From Drosophila persimilis (taxonomy: Eukaryota > Arthropoda > Insecta > Diptera > Drosophilidae), in the NCBI RefSeq assembly GCF_003286085.1, contig NW_020825313.1:4464001-4528000 (forward strand): a stretch of DNA of 64,000 bases, read 5' to 3'. Under the pieces are notes generated by a model. The model saw nothing but the letters and a program-made list of their open reading frames with translations, was not told the DNA's origin and ran no database searches. Position numbers and translations under genes: made by a program. Positions 20,288 through 30,911 of the stretch are shown here, piece after piece. Position 1 is the first letter of the stretch, and the number at the start of each line of letters is the position of its first letter.

Positions 20288-20387
20288 TGCATGTTTAGTT
20301 CTCTTAGAAACTTTCGTGCTAATCTTCCTCGAATAATAGTCTAACAGCTATCGTTTCTGCATGCTCGCGTTGCTGGTGTCACACGGG
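20288..20387 (+). other. CR1 3' UTR flank of D
   Basis: TGCATGTTTAGTTCTCTTAG... aligns with the CR1 3' UTR near 21075-21105 and begins with the TGCA that also precedes the D-type LTR at 25104. It therefore represents the right flank of an insertion into a CR1 tail. Confidence 0.65.
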
Positions 20388-21106
20388 CCACTTGTCACAT
20401 TTTATCGTTCTAGCCCTTTGTTGGCTCCCTATACCCGAATTGGTGGTTCTATTGAGAGCATTACCCTGGTAGAAGATCTGGGTGTTATATTAGACCCCAA
20501 GTTAAAGTTTTCCGAACACATTTCTACCATGGTAAATAAGGCCATGGGCGTGCTTGGGTTTATAAAGAGGTGGTCAAAGGAATTTGACGACCCCTATCTA
20601 AAAAAGACTCTCTATACCTCGATTGTTCGTCCGATTTTAGAATACGGCTCCTGTGTATGGTGCCCTCAGTACAAAGTACACCAGGAGCGTTTATAATCAG
20701 TACAGAAAAACTTTTTACTCTTTGCTCTGCGGGGCCTTTCCTGGAATGCGGGTGTAAGACTCCCATCTTACTCCAGTAGACTACTATTAGTAAACCTACC
20801 ATCCTTAGTTAACCGTAGAAAATGCTTGGTGTGATATTTATGCACAACTTGATCGGGTGTGACATAGACAGCCCTGATCTGTTGAGCCGCATAAACTTCA
20901 CGATTCCTATTAGACTTACTAGAAATTTTAAACCGTTGTTCCTTCCACTTTGTAGATCGAATAATTCCCTCTACCATATTATATGCACCACTAATTCTCT
21001 TCCTCTTATTAAATTACTAATCCTTACACACCTTTCTAGGAATTAGTAATTGTAGTGGTATTTTAATTTTGATTGCATGCTTAGTTTTTTAGTAAGTTTA
21101 GTGCTC
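20388..21106 (+). pseudogene. CR1-clade ORF2 C-terminus and 3' UTR
   Basis: Encodes the post-RT region: TFYRSSPLLAPYTRIGG, EDLGVILDPKLKFSEHI, GFIKRWSKEFDDPYL and SIVRPILEYGSCVW, then in shifted frames NLIGCDIDSPDLLSRINF and TNSLPLIKLL. The order and wording match 7184-7878 and 24480-25060, so it is a third copy of the same LINE. A stop near 20694 and one or two shifts break it. No RT core remains to the left. Confidence 0.85.
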
Positions 21107-23124
21107 CGCTTTGCCACCGTAGGTTATCTTTAATATTGAAAAAGATCGAGCGCAATAATTTGTATGCAAAATTTCTGCTACCGCCGAGGGATGCCCTGTG
21201 ATAAAGCCAGAAAAGTAGCAGTTGGATTAAAAGATCCAAAAGAGGAATCAGAGGTATTTGTGCAAAAAATTGAAGGCAGAGCAAGAGACATTCAAATCTT
21301 TCTGTGCAGTGTCTTGTGCTGAAAACATTTAACATCGCTTTCAATTCTAGGCACAGACGTATGATAAATAGTAGAGCTTGATTGCATGCATTTTATTTAT
21401 AATTGCACATAAATATAACTGCATACACATAAATACATACATATCGACACATACAGACATATGTGAACCTCTATTTGGACGCAACAGTTATACATAAATC
21501 TATCGTTTACTGAAATCACTGTCCCCCCTCCCCCCCCTTTTTATTCTACCTTTCTCGTCGCCAAAAGGGTGGTTCGTTAACCCAAGCCGCAGTACATAGC
21601 ACTTACAGCCATACATACATACATACAAGCAGCATCAGCGGTGCATTCTTTCTCGTTTTTGCGCTTTCGCTTCTCCACTGTTTACTTGCGTTGTATTTGT
21701 TGGCTACATTTTCGTTGCCGCACTTGAGTTTAATAATATATATTTTTTTCGAGCGTTAATTGCAACCACCCTTTCTATTGATACCTTGTGCCTCGACATT
21801 CAATATAAAAATTCGTTTTCGACTATAGTCCTCGTTCAAACATTGATATGCAGTCGAGTTGAAAGAGCTGACGATTGTAACCAAGGGAAAGATAATGTCG
21901 CTTATCGCCGCCTTTGCTGCAGCAAGCGATACAAAGCCAGTATCTTCTTCAGCCCAAACTCGTGCTAGACTTCCCAAATTGACATCACCAAAATTTTGTG
22001 GTAAACATTCGGAGTTCAAAAATTTCATTAGCCCTACCGGTGATCAAAAAATTCAATCATTTGATTTTGTGCCGCTCTGAGGAAGCGTTAGGAACAATAA
22101 AGGCGTTCCAAGTCACCGAGGAAAATTATGAAAAGGCCATGGCCGGCCTAAAACGAGTATTTGACAACGATTAGTAGATTTTCAAGAATAATATCTCCAC
22201 ATTGTTCAATCTGCCGAGAATATCGCCTCAGTCCGCATTGTTCCTAAGAAATCTAATCGATACTGTTTCGTCGATTTACAATGCTCATTCTTCTCGTTTT
22301 GAACAGAGTCAACCCAGTGATGAAACAAAAGTGAGATGAACAGCTTACTTATGAGAAGTTGAGGCTTTGGTCCGACTTTGAGAATGTCGTCAATCATCGA
22401 TACCAACATCTGTCTGCTAAAGAATCGACTAAGCCAAGGCAGTACAAAGTCATGCCAAGCAAGCAACATAATCGCAGTTCATTTACTTGTTCTTCAACTT
22501 CCACCAACAGTAGAACTCAGCAACCTCGTCGCTATTGCAATTCAGGAGACCATTTAGTGTCAAATTGACCTCCATTTGCGCGTGCTTTGGTGATGCAAAA
22601 GTTTTCGTTTTCCAAGTCGGCATCCTAATGCATTAATTTCTGTCTGTCATTAATGTCATTAATGCTATGTCTGCGAAAAGGCCACGCTGTTGTAAAATGC
22701 AAAGCCAATAAATGCCGAGTGTGCAACTGCTCACATCATACATTATTGCATCGATACAAAGTGTCGGCTAGTAGAGTACCAAGAGAGTACTTCTCCTCCA
22801 TCAAATCAGGATCAAAATTCCACATCACATGTTGTGCATGCGACATCATTGGACAGGGTAATTCTGGCGGTGAACATATTTTGGGCAGAGATCCGTAGAG
22901 AGGAGTCCTGTATTAGCTTGCTTGGACTTGGCGAATCTAATTCTAAAGTAAAGAATAAAATACACACAGTGGTGAAGTCACGAATAAATGGTAGTGAGTG
23001 CTCCTCTAATTTTTTGGTCCTGAAATCCATTTCAGGTTATCATCCTGACCAGTCAGTGAATGTGGCTGACTGGCGAATCCCAGAGAACCTACCACTGGTA
23101 GACCCTTATTTTTACAAGCCGAAA
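21107..23124 (+). mobile_element. Old, truncated A-like BEL element (A2)
   Basis: Leader words shared with element A (GAGGTATTTGTGCAAAAAATTGAA at about 21251, a TCTTGTGCTGAAA block, GCACAGACGTATGA) are followed by gag and protease-adjacent sequence related to A's main frame. A 19-base match to the A LTR lies at 21106-21124. No complete LTR is present at either end. On the right it stops at a YFYKPK block equivalent to YFFKPQ of A and gives way to LINE ORF1 sequence. Confidence 0.75.
21859..23124 (+). pseudogene. gag: gag/protease region of A2, heavily decayed
   Basis: Fragments in several frames: ELTIVTKGKIMSLIAAF and TRARLPKLTSPKF (capsid start, compare the equivalent block in A), FDNVVN-like capsid pieces, a knuckle pair KGHAVVKCKANKC and CRVCNCSHHTLLH, then ISLLGLGESNSKVKNKIHTV and SISGYHPDQSVNVADW. 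The DSG active-site segment of the protease is deleted near 22885-22890. Many stops (for example at 22077, 22171 and 22336). It is much older than A. Confidence 0.8.
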
Positions 23125-25103
23125 CGAGGGAGCGGCGGCAGGGACCTGTACTCGCCCCCCACAGCAAGCAAACAAGCAAACCCCAAAAACAGATTTGCTA
23201 TTCTTGACGCGGACATCCCAAGGATAAGGAAGTTCGGATGAATGTAGATGCAGACGCTGAAAATGACCAAATGGATGAACACCTTCATGAAACAGTTAAT
23301 ACAGACCAATGTCTGCAAGGAGAATTAACGAACTCTGGTAATCAGCTTAAGGGCCCTCAAAAACTACCGCAAATAGTTGTCAATATAAGCAACATAAATG
23401 ACCTATTTGATCTCATAAGGCAAGTTGCAAATTTGAATAACTGTGTCGTCAAAGTCGTCTACCTATCTCGATGCAGGATACGTTTGTCTCAGGACCCTAA
23501 ACAGTTTTACTGCTTCGTAAACAGTAAGCGTAGTACGTCCACACACCCATCCTCGCTATCATTTTGTAAAACGTCGGCAAATATCTTTTTTGCTCAATTC
23601 TTCCAAACCACCTATTCTGAGGAAAGCTACTCTGGTCATCCGTACCCATACGGTTTACCGAGGTCGAACTGCATTTTCAGTCCCTTGTTAAATGAATGTT
23701 ACCTACTTCATGATCTTCGACTAGTTAAGCCGGTGTTTTCACCTGGTCCAGACGGGGTTCCAGGTTGTGTACTCAGGTACTGCGCCGAGGCTCTGTGTGG
23801 CTCTTCTTGCTTCTCCCGATCTGGAAGGAATCGTTAATAATTCCTCTCCATAAAAAAGGTAGCAAGTCTGATACAAAAAATTAAAGAGGTATAGCAAAGT
23901 TATCCGCTATTCCTAAAATGTTTAAGAAGGTTTTAACTTCGCACTTGCAACATCTCTGCAAGTCACTTATATCTCCAGCTCAGCATGGATTTAGAAGGCG
24001 GCGATCAACCACCACGAACTTGTTAGAGTTTACCCCATTCATTATTAAAGGTTTTCAAGTTTGTTACCTTGGTTACAAGGTTACAGACGGATGTTATTTA
24101 CACCGACTTTAGTAAAGCATTCGACTCTGTAAACCATTCCCTTTTAGCGCAAAAACTTGACTTTTTAGGGTTTCCGCCCAACCTCCTGAGATGGATTTCT
24201 AGCTATCTTTGTTCCAGGTCCTCTTCAAAAGCTCCCTCCCTTTACCTGTAAAAGTTTCTTCGGGAGTACCAAAGGGCAGCCATCTAGGCCGCTTACTCTT
24301 GACACTCTTTATTAATGACTTGCCTTCGGTATTAACATACTCTCGAGTACTTATGTATGCGGATGATGTTAAACTCTGTGTCCAGTATAAAGACGTTTCA
24401 TTTCATTCTCGCTTGCAATTCGATCTCAATAACTTTCAGTCATGGTGTTGTACACACTTGTTACATATTAATGCCTCGAAATGGAAAGTTATGACATTTC
24501 ATCGTTCTAGACGTTTGTTGGCTCCCTATACCCTATTTGGTGGTTCTCTTGAGAGAATTACCCTGGTGGATGACTGGGTGTTATGTTAAACCCCAAGTTA
24601 AAGTTTTCCGAACACATTTCTACCATGGTAAATAAATAAATAAAGAGGTGGTCAAAGGAATTTGACGACCCCTATATAACAAATACTCTCTATACCTCGC
24701 TTGTTTGTCTGATCTTAGAATACGGCTCCTGTGTATGGTGCCCTCAGTACAAAGTACACCAGGACCTGCGGGGCCTTAACTGGGATGAAGTTGTGAGCTC
24801 TAGTAGACTGTCATTAGTAAACCTCCCATCCTTAGTTAGTGTGATTTTTGTGCGCAACTTGATCCAGAGCCGCATAAACCTCACGATTTCTATTAGACTT
24901 ACTAGAAATTTTATACCGTTGTTCCTTCCACTTTGTAGATCGAATTATTTCTTGCATGAACCGTTTAGGGTCTTATGCTCGGATTATAATTCCCTCTATC
25001 ATATCATATCCACCACTAATTCTCTTCCTCTTATTAAATTATATTATTTCTAGTAATTAGTAATTTTAGTGTTATTTTTATTTTTATGTTTATTTTGAAT
25101 GCA
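23125..25103 (+). pseudogene. CR1-clade LINE: ORF1 fragment joined to ORF2
   Basis: 23125-23456 reads as the linker of a LINE ORF1 (NRFAILDADIPRIRKFG; LPQIVVNISNINDLFDLI in a shifted frame). From about 23457 it switches directly to ORF2 (YLSRCRIRLSQDPKQFY), so the rest of ORF1 and the endonuclease are deleted. RT follows: VFSPGPDGVPGCVLRYCAEAL, RGIAKLSAIPKM, QHGFRRRRSTTTNLLEF, DFSKAFDSVNHSLL, SGVPKGSHLGRL and YADDVKL near 24355-24375. The C-terminal domain and 3' UTR run to 25103, where a D-type LTR is inserted after TGCA. Frameshifts near 23840, 24070, 24240 and 24590. Confidence 0.82.
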
Positions 25104-25660
25104 AGTTAACGTACCCAATTCTAATGAGCTCTTATACGAGTTGTTAACAATCTTTGGCTTTCTAAGACGAAAACAATTTCAATCTTGGGCGACCGCCTAA
25201 TTGGTTTTTTTTTCAAGATATAAACAATCTCAATCTTTGCCTCCCACCACAAGCTCAATCTTTGACTTCCGCCTAATTGATTTTTAAGATATACAATCTC
25301 AATCTTGGGCTCCCGCCACAATCCCAATCTTTGACACTCGCCTAAATGGAAAAACAATCTTTGCCCACACCCGGCTTCTGATAAACAATCTTACACCCGG
25401 CTTTCCGGGATGGCGAAATCAATCGGGATGTTTATAGAAAAACTATTCCCGAAAGGAATTGACGATGCAAAGATCAAAAATTTCAATTCAGTCTTAATCC
25501 AGAAGCGAAACCGAAAAGTCGAGCTAGAAACTAAAATCGCGCAAACCCTTTGTCCGGAATCCTTTGTGACCCTCAACTTAGGTCTAGGTAAACTTAGGTA
25601 AACTTAGAAGTTAAATACACATTTTTTAAGAACGCAATCCGCTACCGCAGTTATTTAATT
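25104..25660 (+). repeat. 5' LTR of a second errantivirus D copy (D2)
   Basis: AGTTAACGTACCC to TTATTTAATT, collinear with 19678-20287 except for a deletion of about 55 bp. It is a 5' LTR because a primer site and leader follow. Preceded by CR1 3' UTR and TGCA (25100-25103). Confidence 0.87.
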
Positions 25661-25845
25661 GGCGCCCAACGTTGGGGGAGGTTGTATAAAAAGCACCGAA
25701 TAAAAAAAAATGTTGCGTCGAGCCGAAACCCAAAGGACAATTAATTAATGGAATTGTTGTGAAATCCTCGGTACGAGATTTCAATGTTGAGCAGAAAATG
25801 CTCTGGGGAATCTTTGCGTTTCATAATGTACTACACGATGTAGAA
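25661..25845 (+). other. Primer binding site and leader fragment of D2
   Basis: TGGCGCCCAACGTTGGGG at 25660-25677 begins with the last T of the LTR and is close to the complement of the tRNA-Lys 3' end used by gypsy elements. About 170 bp of leader follow before LOA-like sequence starts. No gag. The right boundary is approximate. Confidence 0.65.
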
Positions 25846-25849
25846 CGGC

Positions 25850-26257
25850 GGACCACCGCCAAAGTGTGAGGACGCAGGGTGGCATCAAGGCAAGGTAAAA
25901 GCCATCGCCTGCCAAGACGCTCACTCTGCGGCCCTCTACATGAAGGCGGTGGCTGCTCTGAAAGAGGTCTACCCAATGGCGAAACTGGAGGCCGTGAGAT
26001 AGGAGGATGTGTCCAGCCGCCCGAGAGCCAGAGCATGGGTCTCGGCAAAACCTGCAGAACCTGAGAAAATCCTCAGGCTACTGCACGTCTGCAACCCCCA
26101 CCTTCCCACAGCCGATTGGAAGGTGGCCAAGGTAGAGGACATCCAGGGGCAGAGGCGCCAGATTATCCTCGTCCTAAATGAGGAGTCGCTAGAGCCCCTC
26201 GCCAAAACGGACGGTGTGGTCGACTACGGGTACAAAAAGGTCACCATAACCACCTAG
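25850..26257 (+). pseudogene. LOA-clade ORF1 (nucleic-acid-binding protein) C-terminal part
   Basis: WHQGKVKAIACQDAHSAALY..., then an in-frame TAG near 26000, then SRPRARAWVSAKPAEPEKIL, NPHLPTADWKV, RRQIILVLNEESLEPL and a TAG at 26255-26257. This is the domain that precedes the zinc knuckles in ORF1 proteins of LOA/I-type LINEs. The knuckles themselves are not found; the tail continues in another frame (PDPELPKIPKEGASC). Role in the family: binding element RNA. Confidence 0.72.
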
Positions 26258-26517
26258 AAGTCGGATTGCAAGAGAAGGCAAGCGGAGGTCGAGCCAGACC
26301 CAGAGCTGCCGAAGATTCCGAAAGAGGGGGCCTCGTGCGAGGAAGACAACCCGGCGTCGGATGCGGCGTCCATGATGTCGGACGACATATGGACGACTAC
26401 GCGTTCGACGAGAGCGACCTAGCCAGAGGTCTCAGCCATATCGTTGTCGGGGAGGAGCCGGATTACCCCGGCAACCAGACCCCCCTCCACACGCGCGTCT
26501 CCGGGCTCTAATCGCAG

Positions 26518-28446
26518 ACTGTTCGGCCAAAGACATTTGCCCAATTGTGGGGTGCGACGCCAATGCACACAACTGTCAGTGGGGAAGCGAGTGGGGTGAG
26601 TACCTTTTCAGTTACTTACTGACCACTCAGATGGGCTTATTAAACCGGGGTAGTGATCCCACTTTTATTATTAAAAACCGCAAGGAGGTTCTGGACCTCA
26701 CGCTTGCCTCTCATGAGATACAGAGTAACATTTTATCCTGGAGGGTCCTGGAAGAGCACCCCTTCTCAGTACCGAAGCCAGTTCGTTTCCGGAACATCAG
26801 GCGGGCAAACTGGACTCGGTACTCTGATTACCTCTGTCGTGTTCTCCCCAAGCCCCCATCTGAGGAGGAGTTCTCCACGGAGGTCACGACCCGTCTTCTT
26901 AAGATCTTTACCGACGCCTGCAATAAGGCGTTCGACAAAGCATGCCCCTCTGGCAAGAACAGAGGCCGGAGGAAACCTGAGTGGTGGAATCCGAAACTGG
27001 ATGAACTCCGGAAAGCCTCCAGGAGACTCTTCAATAAAGCTAAGGCTGAGAACGTTGAGCAAAACTGGACCGAATACACGGCCAGTCTGTCAACCTACAA
27101 CAAAGAACTTAGAAAAGCCAAACGCGCCTCCTGGCGTAAGTTCTGCAGCGAAATCGAGAGTAACTCAGAAGCCTCGCGCTTGCGCAGAGTACTCTCGAAG
27201 ACAACACCCACCCTGTGCTAATTGAAGAACACCGACCAGTCGTGGACTACGTCCAGCGAAGACTCGCTAAATCTTCTCCTAAATACTCACTTCCGTGACT
27301 GCGATGAAAACAGACCCAACTACTTCGCGCCTCCTTCTGTCGTCTCAAATGCCCTCCTCAGCCTGCTAAGCCAGGAGAACATCTCCTCGGCGATCAGAAG
27401 TTTTAAACCTTACAAGTCCGCGGGCCCAGACGGCATTTTCCCTACCCAACTGATTCACGCGGGACTTAAAGCCATTAACTGGCTCAAAATAATTAACGAG
27501 GGAATCTTCTCCCACGGGTGCATTCCTGACACCAGGCTTCAGACCAAAGTCATATTCATACCCGAGGCAGGCAAGCCCTCGCACACTGCCCGAAAAGATT
27601 TCAGGCCCATTAGTCTATCGTCTTTTCTTCTAAAGGCGATGGAACGGCTCCTGGGGCTATATCTCACAGCGTGTATTCAGTCCAGTCTGATCTCAGACTC
27701 CCAGCATGCCTATCGGAAGGGAAGATCCACCGAAACGGCCCTACATTCGATCACATCGATCATCGAAGCGTCCCTAAACTTTAAGGAGTACACCGTCGTA
27801 GCCTTCCTCGACATAGAAGGCGCTTTTAACAACATCCTTCCGACCGCCATCACGGGCGCACTGACGGATCTGGGGGTTGACTCCAGGACGGTGAGCCTGA
27901 TCGATCAGATGCTGCAATGCAGGACGGTGAGGCATCACTGGGGACGTCAACATGCACCAGATTCGTCTGCAGAGGCACACCGCAGGGCGGAGTCCTCTTG
28001 GCCCTCCTATGGAACGTGGCAGTGAACACACTGCTGCGGGAGATAGAGGGGGGTGGCTGCCGTGTGGTGGCGTATGCGGACGATGTTGCTATAGCACTCT
28101 CCGGAAAATTTCCGCAGACGTTGTGTGAGTGCATGACAAGTTCTCTCACGAAAATGTCGAAATGGGCAAACAAATGCGGGTTAGGCGTCAACCCGTCTAA
28201 AACGGAACTGGTGCTTTTCACTAGGAAGTACAAAGTTCCGGTAGTGATTCCCCCTAGACTATGTGTGGAATGACCCCCTATATAGTCCGCTGGCCCTACA
28301 CCGCCATCATACGACCGATCATGCTCTATGGAGTGGTGGTATGGTGGCCAGCCTTAGACAGAAGGACATGCCTCAATAAACTCAGCAGAGTTCAACGCAT
28401 GGCAGAGCTATGCATCACTGGCGGGCTACGGACTACTCCAGGGTAA
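26518..28446 (+). pseudogene. LOA-clade ORF2: endonuclease end and reverse transcriptase
   Basis: IVGCDANAHNCQWGS and a LDLTLAS block are the C-terminal half of an AP-type endonuclease; the N-terminal half is missing. The linker (WTRYSDYL, PEWWNPKLDELRK) ends at a stop at 27219-27221. RT resumes at once in the other frame: YKSAGPDGIFPTQLIHAGL, ARKDFRPISLSSFLLKAMER, HAYRKGRSTETAL, FLDIEGAFNN, then after a shift GTPQGGVL and YADDVA near 28072-28090. At about 28265 roughly 145 bp present in the other LOA copies are deleted (LCVE joined to GMTPYIVRW). A TAA at 28444-28446 ends the segment; copies 2 and 3 have GAA there. Confidence 0.85.
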
Positions 28447-28477
28447 GCCCTGGATACTGTAGATCCCTGTAGATCTC

Positions 28478-29200
28478 ATGGGAAAGAAGGTGGCAACACT
28501 TTCTGCCCTCAGAATGAGAGAAGCCAGACTGTGGAAGGCGTCCGCGGTTGGGCACTCGGGACTCCTGATGAGACTCCCGCAATTACCAGAGAGGACAGAT
28601 TACTGTATTCCTTGTGATCACCTCTCGACGCCCTTCCAGGTATCAATCCCACCTAGGGAGGACTGGGAGATGGGCGAACCACGACCTGCAAATGCGGTCA
28701 CCTTCTACACTGATGGCTCAAAGCTAGACGGCCGCGTGGGAGGCGGAGTCCACTGCAGCGAGCTGAACAACAGTCATTGCTTCAGGCTCCCGGACCACTG
28801 TAGTGTGTTCCAAGCGGAGATTGAAGCCATCAAGGAGGCCATTTCCATCGTCTCCAAACTACGTCTAGACACGCACTTAGTGTGCGTCTTCTCGGACAGC
28901 CAAGCGGCTATTAAAGCTCTATGCTCAATATCGTCGAACTCAGAGACTGTAAATTACTACCGCAGGACTCTGCACGAGATCGTAGAGCAGTTAGATCTCT
29001 TCCTTATATGGGTCCCCGGCCACAGGGACATCGAGGGGAACGACGCCGCCGACGAGCTAGCCAGGCAGGGTACTACGATCCCTCTCCTATCGGAGAGGGA
29101 GCAGGTAGGGATGCCCTTGGCTACGTGCAGGCTCCTAACGCACGAATTGTTCGAGCAAAATTCCAATAGGAGGCAACTTGACGGTGCAGTAATTGTATAG
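28478..29200 (+). pseudogene. LOA-clade ORF2 C-terminus with RNase H
   Basis: 240 codons from ATG 28478 (MGKKVATLSALRMREARLW). RNase H motifs: FYTDGSKLDGRVGGGVHC (first Asp), QAEIEAIKEA (Glu), VFSDSQAAIKAL (second Asp) and WVPGHRDIEGNDAADELA (last Asp). All four acidic positions are present, better preserved than in copies 2 and 3, which have QV and EP changes and a one-base deletion after HRDI. It is out of frame with the preceding RT segment. The family enzyme removes RNA from the hybrid during target-primed synthesis. Confidence 0.82.
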
Positions 29201-29408
29201 CCTCTTGCAAGATGCATTCATTGCATGTCAACGTCCAAGAAGGAAATATATTGGAATTGACTATATATGACTATTTGCTGCAATGTCACCCAACAAGTAT
29301 CATAATTCAATTTTTTTTTTATAATATTATTTTTTTTTAATGTATAATTTATAAAATAATAATAATAACACAGTTTGTTGTTTGCTGTTACTATTATATT
29401 ATTATATT
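29201..29408 (+). other. LOA 3' UTR and tail
   Basis: About 210 bp, strongly AT-rich, with T runs and an (AAT)n stretch near 29355-29368. It ends at ATTATATT where the B LTR starts. The same tail precedes the B LTR at 41721 and 52109, so this junction belongs to the duplicated unit. Confidence 0.65.
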
Positions 29409-29738
29409 TGTTCAGGCCAGCAGCAAATAACTGCCAAGCACTGTGCCAACAACGTGCGCTCCGGTCCCAACTCGTTCTCGCGCGCTCGGGAGATTTTACG
29501 ATCTACGACTCATCGCAGCATCAAGCTTAGAGCATAAAACTTAGGGTTAGTTACGCTTCCACCCCCGATTCAAACGGCCGATCTCTAGCGCGACCACCGA
29601 ACCAAATACACAGCGACATATATCTACCACGAAACACAACGACCTTTTCCATTTCTTGCTACTAGGCTGCTAGGAGGTTCACTGGATCATCAACTTCGTC
29701 GTTCGAGAATTGAGCAGCGATCCGCCCCACTCCAAACA
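29409..29738 (+). repeat. 5' LTR of B2
   Basis: 330 bp, TGTTCAGGCCAGCAGCAAAT... to ...CTCCAAACA. About 12 bp shorter than the 342-bp LTRs at 41721 and 45588 through a deletion near 29490 (CTCGGGAG in place of CTCGGAGGGGCGTTCGGGAG). Confidence 0.9.
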
Positions 29739-30911
29739 TTGGTCCTTCGAGCCGGATATTCGCCTTCCCCATAAGGAGAAGCTCACCCCAGCCATCATCC
29801 GCGGATCGCTCCAAGTTCAAGATAAGTAATCTTCGATTGTGCCCAACACCAGTGCAGTGATTTTGTGGGAGTTTTCCATCCCAGTCTGAGTTCCCGTGGC
29901 ATATGTACATATGTATATACATATGTATTTATTTCTCGCTCTAGCTCCAAGTTAAACCATACTTCGTTTTGCCAACGGTTGTGGCCTCCTACTTCTCCAA
30001 AGGTTTAATTTGATCCGAGCTAGCTCCTGCGTTCAGCTTCCGATCCAGTGTAAATAATATTCCTACCTCTCCCAGCGACCTGCTGAGCTTTCGTTGCTAA
30101 CATACATACATATGTATGTACACATCGCAACGCAATCCAAGCGGCTGGCAACAAATATAAAGGCATATTCTTGCAATTACTTTGTTGTTTATTCCATGCA
30201 TACTCAACGTTCCATAGTTTGTCGGTTTCATAAGGAAATAAAATAACAAATCACTGCGTCTCCTTATTTAACTAATTATATTGCCAACAAAAATAGCACA
30301 CGATCCATACATACGGCATGTATGTATATATGTATATTTATATTTATTTTACATATAGATACGTACGCATTTAAATTAGCATATTCTTGCACATCTATAT
30401 AATATACATATTGTATATAAAACGGTTATCCACCGTTTTAACCGTTGTTTTAAATCTCGCCAAAAGAGGGGTTCGTTAACCCAAGCCGCGGTACATAGCA
30501 CTTACAGCCACACATACAAGCAGCAGCAGCGGTGCATTTTTTTAGTTTTTCTTTTCGCTTTCGCTTCTCTACCGTTTCTTTGCCTGCGTTGTAATTGTTG
30601 GGAGAATATTTTTCGGTGGCGCGCTTGACCGTAACGGAACGTTTGCAACCGACTCTATATATTGGTACCTCGTGCCTCAATATTATCGACCATCCTCAAT
30701 TTTCGTTCTTGTTTGGACATTTGTTTGTTGATCGTAGTATTTATATCTATATATTCGGGCCACGTTGTACTATTTCCATGGTATAAATACTCGAAATAAA
30801 TTCCACCAAAACCACATATCCACGGTTCGTAGTTCTGAACTTCCACTTCTCCATTTCCGCTCACCTGCTTTGCGACTCTAAGACGCGTTATCGCAAATCC
30901 ATCAGCCAACC
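29739..30911 (+). other. Primer site and leader of B2
   Basis: Begins with the tRNA-Tyr-type primer site (29740-29757). Then 1.15 kb without a gene: palindromic CATATGTACATATG repeats (near 29897-29925 and 30100-30120), and the CAGCAGCAGCGGTGCA...TTCGCTTTCGCTTCTCTACCG module near 30518-30640. Gag ATG follows at 30912 in the context CAACCATGC. Confidence 0.7.

Larger units (their letters stand above)
25846..29408 (+). mobile_element. LOA-clade LINE, copy 1 (internally deleted)
   Basis: An ORF1 C-terminal region, an endonuclease C-terminus, RT, a linker, RNase H and an A/T-rich 3' end follow in order on the plus strand. RNase H after RT distinguishes LOA (and I/R1-like) elements from jockey and CR1. 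The left part of the endonuclease is deleted. Two further copies (40363-41720, 50751-52108) start inside RT at the point matching 28193 and are near-identical from there on. Confidence 0.85.

Noticed and set aside
26653-27225. 190-codon frame overlapping the LOA endonuclease/RT linker
   Set aside because: It overlaps the frame with endonuclease and linker motifs and is Pro/Arg/Ser-rich, as expected from a shifted reading.
29897-29926. CATATGTACATATG palindromes as regulatory operators
   Set aside because: They are short microsatellite-like repeats common in fly non-coding DNA and vary in length between B copies.
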